Below, piece by piece: positions 46,796 to 56,480 of a stretch of 64,000 bases of DNA (positions within the stretch are counted from its first letter, which is position 1; each line of letters begins with the position of its first letter). The translations under genes and the position numbers were made by a program. This DNA is from Nocardia nova SH22a (GTDB taxonomy: Bacteria; Actinomycetota; Actinomycetes; Mycobacteriales; Mycobacteriaceae): NCBI RefSeq assembly GCF_000523235.1, contig NZ_CP006850.1, forward strand, positions 310,001 to 374,000. The letters run 5' to 3'. Under the pieces are notes generated by a model. That model was not told the DNA's origin. It searched no databases and worked only from the letters and a program-made list of their open reading frames with translations.

Positions 46796-47575
46796 GTGGC
46801 GCAGTACTCGTATCCGCGGAAACCACCGGCATTGTGGACCGATCTGGTGATGCTGGCGCTCGCGGTGGTCTCGGTGATCCTGGTCGCCTGGATCACCTTC
46901 TTCCCGGTGTCGGGGCACACCTACCACGCGATCATGGTGGTGGACTATTCGATCTGCGCGGTCTTCGCCGCCGAATTCCTGTGGCGCTGGCGCCGCGCGG
47001 ACTGGTCGTGGACCTTCCCGTTCGTCTACTGGTACGAGGTCCTGGGCATGATCCCGGTGACCAGCCCGTTCTTCCGCGGTTTCCGGCTGTTGCGGGTCGT
47101 GGTGATCCTGGTGCGCCTGGCCCGGGTGGCCGACCGCGCCTTCGGTGATCGGGTGACCGCCGCGGTCGTCAACCGTTCGGTCGGCGTGATCGTGGACGCG
47201 GTGAAGAAGCCGGTCACCATGGCCGTGCTGGAGGAGGTCGCCGAGGTGCTGCGCCGGGGCCGCTACACCAGCAATATCGCCGCCGCACTCGAGGAGAACC
47301 GCGACGAACTGGACGCGATGATCCTCGAGTTGATCAAGAACGACCCCGCCGTGGGCCGGGTTCGCTACGTCCCGTTCCACGACGAGATCATTCGCGCCAT
47401 CGCCGACACCAGCTTCCGCATCATCTTCCAGGTGCTGGCCGATCCCCGCACCGACGAACTGGTCGGAGATGTGCTGCGGGAGAACATCGATCAGATGCGG
47501 GACGCGGTGCGCGCCGGTGGTGACATTCCGCCGGTGGCGGTGGATCACAAGCTCGGCGGTCAGCTCACTTCGTAG
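46796..47575 (+). CDS. Voltage-sensor-like ion transporter family membrane protein
   Basis: About 259 residues. GTG 46796 is preferred because GGAAGGGA lies eight bases upstream; an ATG six codons earlier would place this inside the gene. Four helices are visible in the first ~115 residues, the fourth with regular arginines (RGFRLLRVVVILVRLARVAD) like an S4 voltage sensor. No pore loop or selectivity filter follows; the remainder is a helical soluble domain. It may be a voltage-sensing or proton-conducting protein rather than a channel. Its end overlaps the convergent SRPBCC gene by 16 bases. Confidence 0.72.
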   Translation: MAQYSYPRKPPALWTDLVMLALAVVSVILVAWITFFPVSGHTYHAIMVVDYSICAVFAAEFLWRWRRADWSWTFPFVYWYEVLGMIPVTSPFFRGFRLLRVVVILVRLARVADRAFGDRVTAAVVNRSVGVIVDAVKKPVTMAVLEEVAEVLRRGRYTSNIAAALEENRDELDAMILELIKNDPAVGRVRYVPFHDEIIRAIADTSFRIIFQVLADPRTDELVGDVLRENIDQMRDAVRAGGDIPPVAVDHKLGGQLTS

Positions 47576-48018
47576 TTCTCCCCGAAGGGAAATTTCTCGA
47601 TGTACTCGATGAGGTTGTGCACCGCCTCGTCGTTGGCCCGCGACAGCGTGCGCTTGAGCAGCAGGCCGGGCACCGGGATGGGCAGGTACACCTCGGAGTG
47701 GTACCAGACCTCGGTGCCCTCGGCGGTCTCCTCGATGTCGAACCAGCCCCGGCCGCCGCCACCGGCCGCGCTCTCGACCACTTCCCAGGTGATGCGATCG
47801 GGCTTGCAGGTGTATTCGAGGACTTGGCGATCGGAGTTGTTGAGTGTCGTCACGGTCGCGTACACGCGCCGGGGCCGGTCGAATTCGTCACGGCTGGCGA
47901 CCCGCACATCGCGATGCGCAGGTGACCATTCCGGGATCCGCTCGACGGCCAGCAATGCTTCCTGGACCTGATCGGCGTCGACTTCGATGATGAATCGGTG
48001 GTCGGTCTTCGTGCGCAT
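47560..48018 (-). CDS. SRPBCC-family (polyketide cyclase/dehydrase-like) protein
   Basis: A 152-residue protein from ATG 48018 (MRTKTDHRFIIEVDADQVQE), ending with a long helix (KRTLSRANDEAVHNLIEYIE). The family binds hydrophobic ligands in a helix-grip fold; ligand unknown. Longer upstream frame is rejected as it starts within the promoter. Minus-strand promoter elements TTGACG (48076-48081) and GACAAT (48052-48057), 18 bases apart, precede it. Confidence 0.85.
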   Translation of the reverse strand: MRTKTDHRFIIEVDADQVQEALLAVERIPEWSPAHRDVRVASRDEFDRPRRVYATVTTLNNSDRQVLEYTCKPDRITWEVVESAAGGGGRGWFDIEETAEGTEVWYHSEVYLPIPVPGLLLKRTLSRANDEAVHNLIEYIEKFPFGENYEVS

Positions 48019-48051
48019 GTTTGCCCTCCACCCCCCGTACTTCTCCGGCAG

Positions 48052-48081
48052 ATTGTCTCCAGGGTCACATGCGGTCGTCAA
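48052..48081 (-). promoter_or_regulatory. Sigma-70-type promoter of the SRPBCC gene
   Basis: On the minus strand TTGACG and GACAAT are separated by 18 bases; the start would fall near 48045, about 27 bases before the ATG. Confidence 0.5.
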
Positions 48082-48297
48082 CCGTCTGGTCTGTTCCAGA
48101 GTTACAGAGACCGACCAGTTTCTTTCATGGCGGGGGCGGGCCCGAGGTTTGCGGTTGTACTGCGATCTCGCATCGAATCGATGACGATTCACATTCGCGG
48201 CGGCGAGTGTGGGCGGCGCGGAGGGAGTCGGTTGCCCGGACGTCGCCGGGTATGCCCCCCGGTGGGAAAGAGGGCTTGACGTAGCGTGTCGTCACAG

Positions 48298-48483
48298 CTA
48301 ACTGTGGTGAAGGACCTCGCAGTCGGGTCCCGGATAGACCAGGCTTTCGTGCCCGTCCTCGAACCGGACCACGTAGGGCGGAGCGCCTTCGCTGCCCCGC
48401 GCCTCGAGGATTTCACCGGTGCGCTCGGGTATCCCCACGGCATTGCTGTGCACTCGGATGCGATCGCCGACAGATGCCTGCAT
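48298..48483 (-). CDS. DUF1918 domain protein
   Basis: Sixty-one residues from ATG 48483 (MQASVGDRIRVHSNAVGIPE). A small SH3-like beta barrel with PPYVVRFEDGHESLVYPGPD, the DUF1918 signature common in mycolic-acid actinomycetes. Eleven further codons upstream are open but not needed. Function unknown. Confidence 0.85.
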   Translation of the reverse strand: MQASVGDRIRVHSNAVGIPERTGEILEARGSEGAPPYVVRFEDGHESLVYPGPDCEVLHHS

Positions 48484-48549
48484 GCCGCCATTATCAATCG
48501 ATGTGATACTCATCACAAGGGTGGGGGATGTGTCCGAATTCGTCCTTTT

Positions 48550-49131
48550 TCAGTCCGGATCGGCTGGAATCGTACGTTCGACCGCGATCCGGATCAGATC
48601 GCGAACCTGCTCCTCGTCGAAGATCTCCGGCAGTGTCAGCCGCTCGACGATGAGCCAACTCAGCGCCAGGTAGAGCAGTAGCACCGAATTCGCGTCGCCG
48701 GGTTGTCCGGACGCGAGGTGGTTGGTGACGTTGAACTCGATGTCGGCGCGAACCCGCTCGGTGAGCATGCGCTGCAATTCGGGCCGCCGGGTCGCCTCCA
48801 GGCGCAGTTCCAGCTGGGCGAGATAGCCGGTCCGGAAGGACGTGATCCGGTCGACGGTGCCGGTGAGCAGGTCGGTTACCGCCGCGCGACTGTGCGGGCC
48901 GGACGCCATCTCGGCCAGGGTCGGCGCGTCGGGCGTGAGCCGTTCGTAGAAGCGGCTGCCGACCTGGATGAGCAGATCGTCGCGATTGGCGAAATAGTTC
49001 GACGCCGTTCCCATCGGAACCTCGGCCTGTTTGTCGACCGCCCGGAACGTCAGTCCCCGGGCGCCCTCCTGGGCCAGCACCTCGATCGCCGCATCGAGCA
49101 TGACCTGCCGTCTTTCCGGATTTGTCCGCAT
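48550..49131 (-). CDS. TetR-family regulator, divergent from dihydrofolate-reductase-like gene
   Basis: A 193-residue protein with helix-turn-helix LTFRAVDKQAEVPMGTASNY at about residues 28-47 and an all-helical ligand domain. Two inverted repeats lie in the 77-base gap to the divergent reductase gene and are its likely operators. Confidence 0.88.
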   Translation of the reverse strand: MRTNPERRQVMLDAAIEVLAQEGARGLTFRAVDKQAEVPMGTASNYFANRDDLLIQVGSRFYERLTPDAPTLAEMASGPHSRAAVTDLLTGTVDRITSFRTGYLAQLELRLEATRRPELQRMLTERVRADIEFNVTNHLASGQPGDANSVLLLYLALSWLIVERLTLPEIFDEEQVRDLIRIAVERTIPADPD

Positions 49132-49152
49132 TGTCTTGACACCACTCCGTCT

Positions 49153-49178
49153 GTAGTACTACGTTGAAACCACTTCAA
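49153..49178. promoter_or_regulatory. Operator candidates between tetR and the reductase gene
   Basis: A perfect 10-base palindrome gtagtactac at 49153-49162 is followed directly by ttgaa-accac-ttcaa at 49164-49178. Confidence 0.6.
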
Positions 49179-49208
49179 GCAGAGTACAACAGGTTGGGCG
49201 GTATTGAT

Positions 49209-49784
49209 ATGCGAAAGCTCGTCTACTACGTCGGCGTCTCGCTGGACGGCTACATCGCCGGACCCGCTGGTGAAGTCGAGTTCTATCCGCGGTCCGACGA
49301 GATGACGGAGTGGATGTGCGGGCGGCATCCGGATTCGATCCCCACGCATATTCGCCCGCATGTGGGTATGTCGGTCGATCTGCCTGCGCGCGAATGGGAC
49401 ACGGTGCTGATGGGGCGCGGGACCTACGAGCCGGGAGCGCTGGAGGGGGTGACCAACCCCTACGCGCACCTGAAGCAGTACGTCGTGTCGAAGACCCTCG
49501 ACCCGGCCCGCTACCCGGATGTCGAGATCGTCGCGGATGATCCGGTCGCGCTGGTGCGCAAGCTGAAGCAGCAGGAAGGCAAGGCCATCTGGCTCTGCGG
49601 TGGCGGCTCACTCGCGGGGGCGCTGATCGACGAGATCGACGAAATGATCATCAAGAGCTATCCGGTCCTGGCCGGTGGCGGTGTGTCGGTGGTGTCGGGC
49701 ACTTTCTCGCCGACCGCCTTCCGGCCGGTTCAGCGGCGGGAATTCGACAACGGCGCCCAGGTCACCTGGTTCGAGCGTGCCTGA
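49209..49784 (+). CDS. Dihydrofolate-reductase-family protein (RibD C-terminal type)
   Basis: A 191-residue NADPH-binding protein from ATG 49209 (MRKLVYYVGVSLDGYIAGPA). LMGRGTYEPG and IWLCGGGSLAGALIDEIDEM are the cofactor-binding segments of the RibD_C fold. Such stand-alone proteins are NADPH reductases of mostly unknown substrate. Likely repressed by the divergent TetR protein. Confidence 0.88.
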   Translation: MRKLVYYVGVSLDGYIAGPAGEVEFYPRSDEMTEWMCGRHPDSIPTHIRPHVGMSVDLPAREWDTVLMGRGTYEPGALEGVTNPYAHLKQYVVSKTLDPARYPDVEIVADDPVALVRKLKQQEGKAIWLCGGGSLAGALIDEIDEMIIKSYPVLAGGGVSVVSGTFSPTAFRPVQRREFDNGAQVTWFERA

Positions 49785-49892
49785 GTCCGGACCGTTCCGA
49801 CGACCCGATGGAGGTTGATATGCGAAAGAGCAATGCGAACAAGGCGATTCGGCGCTGTTACCCGAATGCCCCGGTGCGCGGGGCGACGAAGG

Positions 49893-50312
49893 TCAACTGG
49901 ACTCGCGGAGGAAGGAGAGGCGTACCCGGCGGATCGGGTTGTCGACGTTGAGGTCCACGAACGCCACCGACTGCCAGGTGCCGAGCGCCAGCTCGCCGTT
50001 CAGCACCGGCACGGTGGCGTAGGGGGCGATGAGGGCGGGCATGACGTGGGAGCGGCCGTGGCCGGGGGAGCCGTGGGCGTGCCGCCAGCGATCGTCGGCG
50101 GGGAGCAGATCCCGCAGGGCGGTCAGCAGATCGTCGTCGCTGCCCGCGCCGAGTTCGATCAGCGCCACACCGGCCGTGGCGTGCGGGACGAAGATGTGCA
50201 ACAGGCCGTCGCGGCCGGCGGCCGCCTCGCGCAGGAACATGGCGCACTGCGGGGTCAGATCGTGGACCACCTCGCGGCCGCCGGTGCTCAGCTCGATCTC
50301 GATGCTCTTCAT
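49893..50312 (-). CDS. YjbQ/UPF0047-family protein
   Basis: A 139-residue protein from ATG 50312 (an ATG three codons upstream is possible). Signature segments LLHIFVPHATAGVALIE and GRSHVMPALIAPYATVPVLN, ending LGTWQSVAFVDLNV-type strand. Members have been linked to weak thiamine phosphate synthase activity. Stands alone between convergent and divergent neighbours. Confidence 0.9.
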   Translation of the reverse strand: MKSIEIELSTGGREVVHDLTPQCAMFLREAAAGRDGLLHIFVPHATAGVALIELGAGSDDDLLTALRDLLPADDRWRHAHGSPGHGRSHVMPALIAPYATVPVLNGELALGTWQSVAFVDLNVDNPIRRVRLSFLRESS

Positions 50313-50707
50313 GGGGCCCATCGTGCGCCCTCGGGATTGTGAATACGGGCAAACCCGCCGGTCGAGTTTCGTGATCGATCCGTGTGCCCGCCGGTAGCCG
50401 GAACGACGCCCGTGTGATTACTCACACCGCCGCGCGATTCCGCCGGTCCGCCGCCGGTCGACGCCGATGTTCGGCGAGGTAGACGGGGTTATTCGAAAAT
50501 ATGCGCCGGATTGCGCTGTGCCGCAACGGCGATTTCACGTCCGGAAGCCGCAATGCCACGGATCGCCGCTGGTCCGGGTGTCGTGGACGGGGAATGCGAC
50601 GAAGGGATCGATTCGGCTCGGGCGGAGGTAGCCCTCCTGCCGACGGACTCCGGTCGGTAGTCTTGATGCCTGGTAACAGCAGCTAGTCGATCTTGGAGGA
50701 CCCCACA
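50313..50707 (+). promoter_or_regulatory. Upstream region of ask
   Basis: About 395 bases between the divergent YjbQ and ask genes. A TAGTCT -10-like hexamer at 50658-50663 and TTGGAGGA Shine-Dalgarno at about 50693-50700 serve ask. An AT-rich patch (ttattcgaaaatatg, about 50488-50502) may hold a second promoter. A 61-codon frame from 50501 has no recognisable features and is not called. Confidence 0.45.
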
Positions 50708-51973
50708 GTGGCTCTCGTCGTTCAGAAGTACGGAGGATCGTCGCTCGAATCTGCCGAGCGCATCCGGCGCGTCGCTGAGCGGATCGTGGAGACGAAGAAG
50801 CAGGGGCACGACGTGGTCGTCGTGTGCTCGGCAATGGGCGATACGACCGACGAATTGCTCGATTTGGCCCAGCAGGTCGCGCCCGCGCCCCCCGCTCGTG
50901 AACTGGACATGTTGCTCACCTCCGGTGAGCGCATGTCGAACGCGCTGGTGGCCATGGCGATTCATTCGCTCGGCGCCGACGCCTGTTCGTTCACCGGCTC
51001 CCAGGCCGGCGTCATCACGACCGGCACGCACGGCAACGCCCGCATCATCGACGTCACCCCGTCCCGCGTCCGCGACGCCCTCGACGAGGGCATGATCGTG
51101 CTCGTCGCGGGCTTCCAGGGCGTCTCGCAGGACTCCCGCGACATCACCACCCTGGGTCGCGGCGGCTCCGACACCACGGCGGTGGCGCTGGCCGCCGCGC
51201 TCGAGGCCGACGTCTGCGAGATCTACACCGATGTGGACGGCGTGTTCACCGCCGATCCCCGCATCGTGCCGGATGCGCAGAAGCTGGATCAGGTGAGTTT
51301 CGAGGAGATGCTCGAGCTGGCCGCGACCGGCGCGAAGGTGCTCATGCTGCGCTGCGTCGAATACGCCCGCCGCTACAACGTTCCGGTGCACGTGCGGTCG
51401 TCCTATACCGACCGCAAGGGCACCTACATCTACGGATCGATGGAGGACATCCCCTTGGAGGACGCAATTCTCACCGGCGTCGCACACGATCGCAGCGAGG
51501 CCAAGGTGACCGTGGTGGCGCTGCCGGACGAGCCGGGTTACGCCGCCAAGGTGTTCCGGGCCGTCGCCGATGCCGAGATCAACATCGACATGGTGTTGCA
51601 GAACATCTCCAAGGTCGAGACGGGCAAGACCGACATCACCTTCACCCTGCCCCGGTCCGACGGCCCGCGCGCGGTCGAGTTCCTGACCAAGCGCCAGGGC
51701 GAGCTGGGTTTCACCCAGGTGCTCTACGACGACCACATCGGCAAGGTCTCGCTGGTCGGCGCCGGTATGAAGAGTCATCCCGGCGTCACCGCCACCTTCT
51801 GTGAGGCGCTGGCCAAGGCCGGAATCAACATCGACCTGATCTCCACCTCCGAGATCCGCATCTCGGTCCTGGTGAAGGACACCGAACTGGACGAGGCCGT
51901 GCAGGTCCTGCACAAGGCGTTCGATCTGGGCGGCGACGAGGTCGCGGTCGTGCACGCCGGATCGGGGCGATAA
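50708..51973 (+). CDS. ask: Aspartate kinase
   Basis: A 421-residue enzyme from GTG 50708, the exact length usual in this group. It phosphorylates aspartate, the entry to lysine, threonine, methionine and diaminopimelate. Motifs: [30 protein letters not shown] and [15 protein letters not shown]; two ACT domains fill the last ~160 residues and give feedback control. An in-frame ATG at 51440 ([20 protein letters not shown]) lies where corynebacterial and mycobacterial aspartokinase genes start the separate beta subunit. Confidence 0.97.
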   Translation: MALVVQKYGGSSLESAERIRRVAERIVETKKQGHDVVVVCSAMGDTTDELLDLAQQVAPAPPARELDMLLTSGERMSNALVAMAIHSLGADACSFTGSQAGVITTGTHGNARIIDVTPSRVRDALDEGMIVLVAGFQGVSQDSRDITTLGRGGSDTTAVALAAALEADVCEIYTDVDGVFTADPRIVPDAQKLDQVSFEEMLELAATGAKVLMLRCVEYARRYNVPVHVRSSYTDRKGTYIYGSMEDIPLEDAILTGVAHDRSEAKVTVVALPDEPGYAAKVFRAVADAEINIDMVLQNISKVETGKTDITFTLPRSDGPRAVEFLTKRQGELGFTQVLYDDHIGKVSLVGAGMKSHPGVTATFCEALAKAGINIDLISTSEIRISVLVKDTELDEAVQVLHKAFDLGGDEVAVVHAGSGR

Positions 51974-53011
<1,038 letters not shown>

Positions 53012-53023
53012 GAGTTCTGTCGC

Positions 53024-53055
53024 GAATGGGCCGCCCTCGCCGGGGCGGCCCATTC
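53024..53055. terminator. Intrinsic terminator after ask-asd
   Basis: Perfect 13-base stem (53024-53036 with 53043-53055) with a six-base loop, 12 bases after the asd stop. Confidence 0.85.
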
Positions 53056-53084
53056 GTCGTCTGCGAGCCGACCGGCGCCGCGTG

Positions 53085-53666
53085 TCAGCAGGCGCGCAGA
53101 CCGTCGAAGACCACGGCGAACGCACGGGCGCGCTGATCGGCGGTCGCCGTGTGGGTGACGGTGAAGGTGCCCTTGAGAATGCGCATCAGATCGTCGATGC
53201 CGATATCGGCGCGCACCGCGCCGCGGCGCTGAGCCCGCTCCAGGATCCGGGCGATCGTGGCCTGGAATTCCTTTGTGGGGCCGGTGATCTCGGCCATCTC
53301 GTGACCGCCGAGCGCATCGGCGAGATCGCGCTTCACACTGCCCTGGTTGACCATGTGGTCGAGTAGTTCGAAGAAGGCCGCGCCCGCGTCGTCGGCAGCC
53401 TCGAGACCGCGCGCGTACTCGATCATTCGCTCGATGTTGTCGACGATGGCGGCCTGGAACAGCGCTTCCTTGGTGGGGAAGTGGCGGTACACCGTGCCCG
53501 GACCGACTCCGGCGCGCCGGGCGATCTCGTCCAGTGGAACCGAAATGCCCTCGGCGGCAAAGGCTTCCCGCGCCGCCGTCAGGACGCGCTCGCGGTTTCG
53601 GCGAGCGTCGGCACGCAGGGTTCGGCGCGGTTCGGCCGCCGGTTCCGCTGTCTGATTCTCCGCCAC
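53085..53666 (-). CDS. TetR-family regulator
   Basis: A 193-residue protein with helix-turn-helix PLDEIARRAGVGPGTVYRHF around residues 44-63 and a C-terminal domain of the TetR_C_33/SbtR type. Divergent from the SnoaL-like gene, with two direct-repeat operators in the gap. Confidence 0.9.
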   Translation of the reverse strand: MAENQTAEPAAEPRRTLRADARRNRERVLTAAREAFAAEGISVPLDEIARRAGVGPGTVYRHFPTKEALFQAAIVDNIERMIEYARGLEAADDAGAAFFELLDHMVNQGSVKRDLADALGGHEMAEITGPTKEFQATIARILERAQRRGAVRADIGIDDLMRILKGTFTVTHTATADQRARAFAVVFDGLRAC

Positions 53667-53690
53667 AGCGAGATTCTACCCGGTAACCCG

Positions 53691-53739
53691 TTGACAAACG
53701 GGGCGTGCGTTCCGGATTATAAACGGGGCATACGTTCCG
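53691..53739 (+). promoter_or_regulatory. Promoter of the SnoaL-like gene with repeated operator
   Basis: TTGACA (53691-53696) is followed 18 bases later by GATTAT (53715-53720). Two 19-base direct repeats, aaacggggcgtgcgttccg (53696-53714) and aaacggggcatacgttccg (53721-53739), differ at two positions. Each contains the half-sites aacg and cgtt seven bases apart. They cover the promoter, so the TetR product should repress it. Confidence 0.7.
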
Positions 53740-53762
53740 CTTATTCTGACGAGGAGTACATC

Positions 53763-54176
53763 ATGACTTCCCCTTCGGTGCGCAGTCCGCGCGAAATCGT
53801 CGAACAGCTGTTCGAGACGCTGCCCGTCCGCGATCCCGACGCCTTCACCGCCGCGCTGGCGGCGGATGCGGTTTTCGAGATCCCATTTCCGATTCCCGGT
53901 ATGCCGCAACGCATCCAGGGGCGCGAGGCGATTCGCGAACATCTGGCACAACGGTGGTCGGGTCTGTCCGGAATCGAGATCCACGGGATCTACCCCACGG
54001 TCTACGAAACCACCGATCCCGCGGTGCTGTTCGTGGAGAACGACGTGGACATGACCCGCGCCGGTACCCGGGCGCGCGTGCACACCTCGGTCAACCGGGT
54101 GCATGTGCGCGACGGTGAGGTGACGCTGTTCCGCGACTACATGGACACCGCGCGGATCGCGGGACTGTCCGGCTGA
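53763..54176 (+). CDS. SnoaL-like / NTF2-fold protein
   Basis: A 137-residue protein with the cone-shaped NTF2 fold: helix REIVEQLFETLPVRDPDAFT, then FEIPFPIPGMPQRIQGREAI and an RVHTSVNRVHVRDGEVTLFR sheet end. Enzymes and binding proteins share this fold, so substrate cannot be given. GAGGAG precedes the ATG. Confidence 0.87.
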   Translation: MTSPSVRSPREIVEQLFETLPVRDPDAFTAALAADAVFEIPFPIPGMPQRIQGREAIREHLAQRWSGLSGIEIHGIYPTVYETTDPAVLFVENDVDMTRAGTRARVHTSVNRVHVRDGEVTLFRDYMDTARIAGLSG

Positions 54177-54188
54177 CTCGACCCGCGG

Positions 54189-55532
54189 TCAGTGGATGCC
54201 GGGCGTGCGGGGATCGGGCCCGAGGCAGACCAGTACCAGGCAGCCCGGCGGGGCGTCGGAGAACGGCTGTGCGAGTGGAATATTCAAGCAGGACAGCACA
54301 TTGCAGCCGTGATAGGTGTCCGGGCCGACGCCGAACAGGGCCAGGGTGATGTTCGGATCGAAATAGGTGCGGGGGTCCAGTGTCACCGGCGGCTCGACAT
54401 ACGGCCCCGGATCCGGAATCGGCGGCCGGTCGAAGGCGGCGAGTAGCCGACGGAAGAACTCCCAGGTCAGCTCGGTGGGATTCTGCAGGATCCCGGTCGG
54501 TCCGCCGGAACTGCGATTGCCGAACACACCGGTCCAGACCACCGTCAGTCCCAGGCTGGGGATGAAGAACGCATTCTGCAGTCCCATGCCCGACATCGCG
54601 AAGACGTCCGAGGGCAGGAACGACGGCATTTCGATACAGCCCGGTCGCGCCCAGAACAGAAAGCCGTAACAGGTGTGGGTGGGGCCGGGCTGTCGTGCCT
54701 GGCGCAGATAGTCCGAGGAGACCACACGCTGCCCGTCCCACTGCCCGTCGTCGCTCACCAGCAGGGCCAGTTTGGCCAGGTCGTCGGGCGGGATCAGCAG
54801 ATGGGCGTAGCCGTAGGTGTGTCCGGAGCGATCGCGGGCCCAGTAGTAGTCGTCGCGCCCGATTCCCAAGGGGGTGAACAGTTCTCGCTGCGCGAACTCC
54901 TGCAGCGGCTCGCCCGCCGCGAGTTCCACCACATACGCCAGCAGATCGACATTGCGCTGACTGTAGGAGAACTCGGTACCCGGCGGATTGTCGAACGGCA
55001 CGCCCAGGGCCTGCACGGCACTGTTCGGGTCGATCGGGATGACGCCGGACACCCCCTCGTTGATCACGCCGACCCGCAGTCCCGAGGTCTCGGTCAGCAG
55101 ATCCCGTACCGTGATCGCCCGATGGGCGGCGTCGCCGAGTCCGGGCGGCAGATACCGGCCGATCGGCGCGTCGATATCGAGTTTTCCCTGATCCCAGGCG
55201 ATTCCGGCGATCAGTGACACGACGGATTTGGTGACGCTCCAGACATTCCACGGGACGCCGCCGGTGGCCGCGTTGTCGGGTCCGGAGCCGATCAGGCAGT
55301 TGTTGCGGAAGATCTTGACGTTCAGCCGATTTCGCTCGGCCGCGAAGTTGAGCGCCGAGGCCAGCCGGGCCGAATCCATCCCCTCCGATTCGGGTGCGGC
55401 GGTGGCGAAGTCGCGGCCGGAGGTGACCGCGCAACTCGGCTCCGCGGGTTCGGCCACGGCCGTGGCCGCGCAGACACCGCTGATCAGAACCGTGACGAGT
55501 ACCCCGATCACCCAACCCCGTAGGCGTCCCAT
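54189..55532 (-). CDS. Exported serine hydrolase, class C beta-lactamase family
   Basis: A 447-residue protein from ATG 55532. Signal peptide (GWVIGVLVTVLISGVCAATA). The catalytic SVTK (S-x-x-K) motif lies in WNVWSVTKSVVSLIAGIA near residue 105, the Tyr motif in GTEFSYSQRNVDLLAYV and the third motif near HTCYGFLFW. It belongs with the Rv1367c/EstB-like hydrolases acting at the envelope. The C-terminal ~80 residues form a Pro-rich, two-disulfide-like tail. It could be an esterase, peptidase or penicillin-binding relative. Confidence 0.85.
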   Translation of the reverse strand: MGRLRGWVIGVLVTVLISGVCAATAVAEPAEPSCAVTSGRDFATAAPESEGMDSARLASALNFAAERNRLNVKIFRNNCLIGSGPDNAATGGVPWNVWSVTKSVVSLIAGIAWDQGKLDIDAPIGRYLPPGLGDAAHRAITVRDLLTETSGLRVGVINEGVSGVIPIDPNSAVQALGVPFDNPPGTEFSYSQRNVDLLAYVVELAAGEPLQEFAQRELFTPLGIGRDDYYWARDRSGHTYGYAHLLIPPDDLAKLALLVSDDGQWDGQRVVSSDYLRQARQPGPTHTCYGFLFWARPGCIEMPSFLPSDVFAMSGMGLQNAFFIPSLGLTVVWTGVFGNRSSGGPTGILQNPTELTWEFFRRLLAAFDRPPIPDPGPYVEPPVTLDPRTYFDPNITLALFGVGPDTYHGCNVLSCLNIPLAQPFSDAPPGCLVLVCLGPDPRTPGIH

Positions 55533-55912
55533 AACTGCGAGGTTAACCTCGGGCAGCCTCCCGGGCGGCCGACATTCGCCTGCCCGCAACCAAATCGGAA
55601 TCGGGGGTGATATGCGAGACGCCGCCAGGTGGGGGGACCTGGCGGCGCCGGTTCGCAGCTGTGCTGCCCCGAGCGGGCGGACGCCACGCCTGGACCCGCT
55701 GCTCGGATGCCGACGCCCGACAAGCGCCTCTCGGCGTGTGGTCGCTCGCAGCGACAAATGGGGTGGGGCCCGGGGCTGTCCCGGCGCCGGCAATGGGTAT
55801 CAACTCATGGGGCCGGTGTTCTATTTCCCGGCCGGGATGTGATCTGGACAACGGACCAACTACGTGGCGACCGGCCTGGTGGCGGGTAGTGACGGGGGAG
55901 ACATCGCCCGAT
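55533..55912. other. Non-coding region between serine hydrolase and furA, with strong hairpin
   Basis: About 380 bases, very G/C-rich, no convincing gene. A perfect hairpin, gccgccaggt (55621-55630) and acctggcggc (55637-55646) with a 6-G loop, is the main feature. I compared it with common riboswitch cores (cyclic di-AMP, cobalamin, SAM) by eye and saw no match. Confidence 0.45.
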
Positions 55913-55939
55913 CCTTTTCTTGACTTATTCCAGAAAAGG
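55913..55939 (+). promoter_or_regulatory. FurA/CatR box upstream of furA
   Basis: A perfect inverted repeat: ccttttct (55913-55920) and agaaaagg (55932-55939) around tgacttattcc. It is an AT-rich island just before the furA ATG and resembles the autoregulatory FurA box of mycobacteria and Streptomyces. Confidence 0.75.
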
Positions 55940-55953
55940 GGCAGACTGGGTTC

Positions 55954-56397
55954 ATGCACACCGAAGGTTTCGATCCCCGCGAACGATTGCGGTCGGTCGG
56001 CCTGCGGATCACCAAGCCGCGGGTGGCGGTGCTGGATGCGGTTGTGGCCCAACCGCATTCGGATGCCGACCGGGTGGCCGCCGCGGTGCGGGCGCAGCTC
56101 GGCACGGTGTCGACGCAGGCGGTGTACGACGTACTCCGCGCCTGTGTGGACGCCGGTCTGCTGCGCCGGATCGAACCGGCCGGATCGGCGGCGCTCTACG
56201 AGGCGCGCATCGCCGACAACCATCACCACCTGGTGTGCAGGAAGTGCGGCACGGTCGCGGATGTGGACTGTGCCGTGGGCCGCGCCCCCTGCCTCGACCC
56301 GTCGGATGCCCACGGTTTCACCGTCGACGAGGCCGAGATCGTGTTCTGGGGGTTGTGCCCGGACTGTCGTCGCGACGACGACGCTCCATCCCGATAG
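55954..56397 (+). CDS. Fur-family peroxide-responsive regulator (FurA/CatR-like)
   Basis: A 147-residue Fur protein. The N-terminal winged helix has [20 protein letters not shown] and [20 protein letters not shown]. Metal sites are visible in [11 protein letters not shown] and the terminal CPDC pair. It directly precedes a catalase gene (84 bases apart), so it probably represses it and itself, as CatR does for catalase A in Streptomyces. Confidence 0.92.
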   Translation: MHTEGFDPRERLRSVGLRITKPRVAVLDAVVAQPHSDADRVAAAVRAQLGTVSTQAVYDVLRACVDAGLLRRIEPAGSAALYEARIADNHHHLVCRKCGTVADVDCAVGRAPCLDPSDAHGFTVDEAEIVFWGLCPDCRRDDDAPSR

Positions 56398-56480
56398 CGG
56401 GACGCCGGGCCGCAGGAACACCGATGAGACAGCCCCTCATCGGTGCGACCGGGTGTCCCGCATATACACAGGAGGATTCG

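Noticed and set aside
50501..50686. A 61-codon frame upstream of ask
   Set aside because: No Shine-Dalgarno, no leader-type run of aspartate-family codons, and composition typical of non-coding DNA.
55533..55953. Cyclic di-AMP or other riboswitch
   Set aside because: G-rich hairpins are present, but none of the conserved core strings of the riboswitch classes I know could be aligned.
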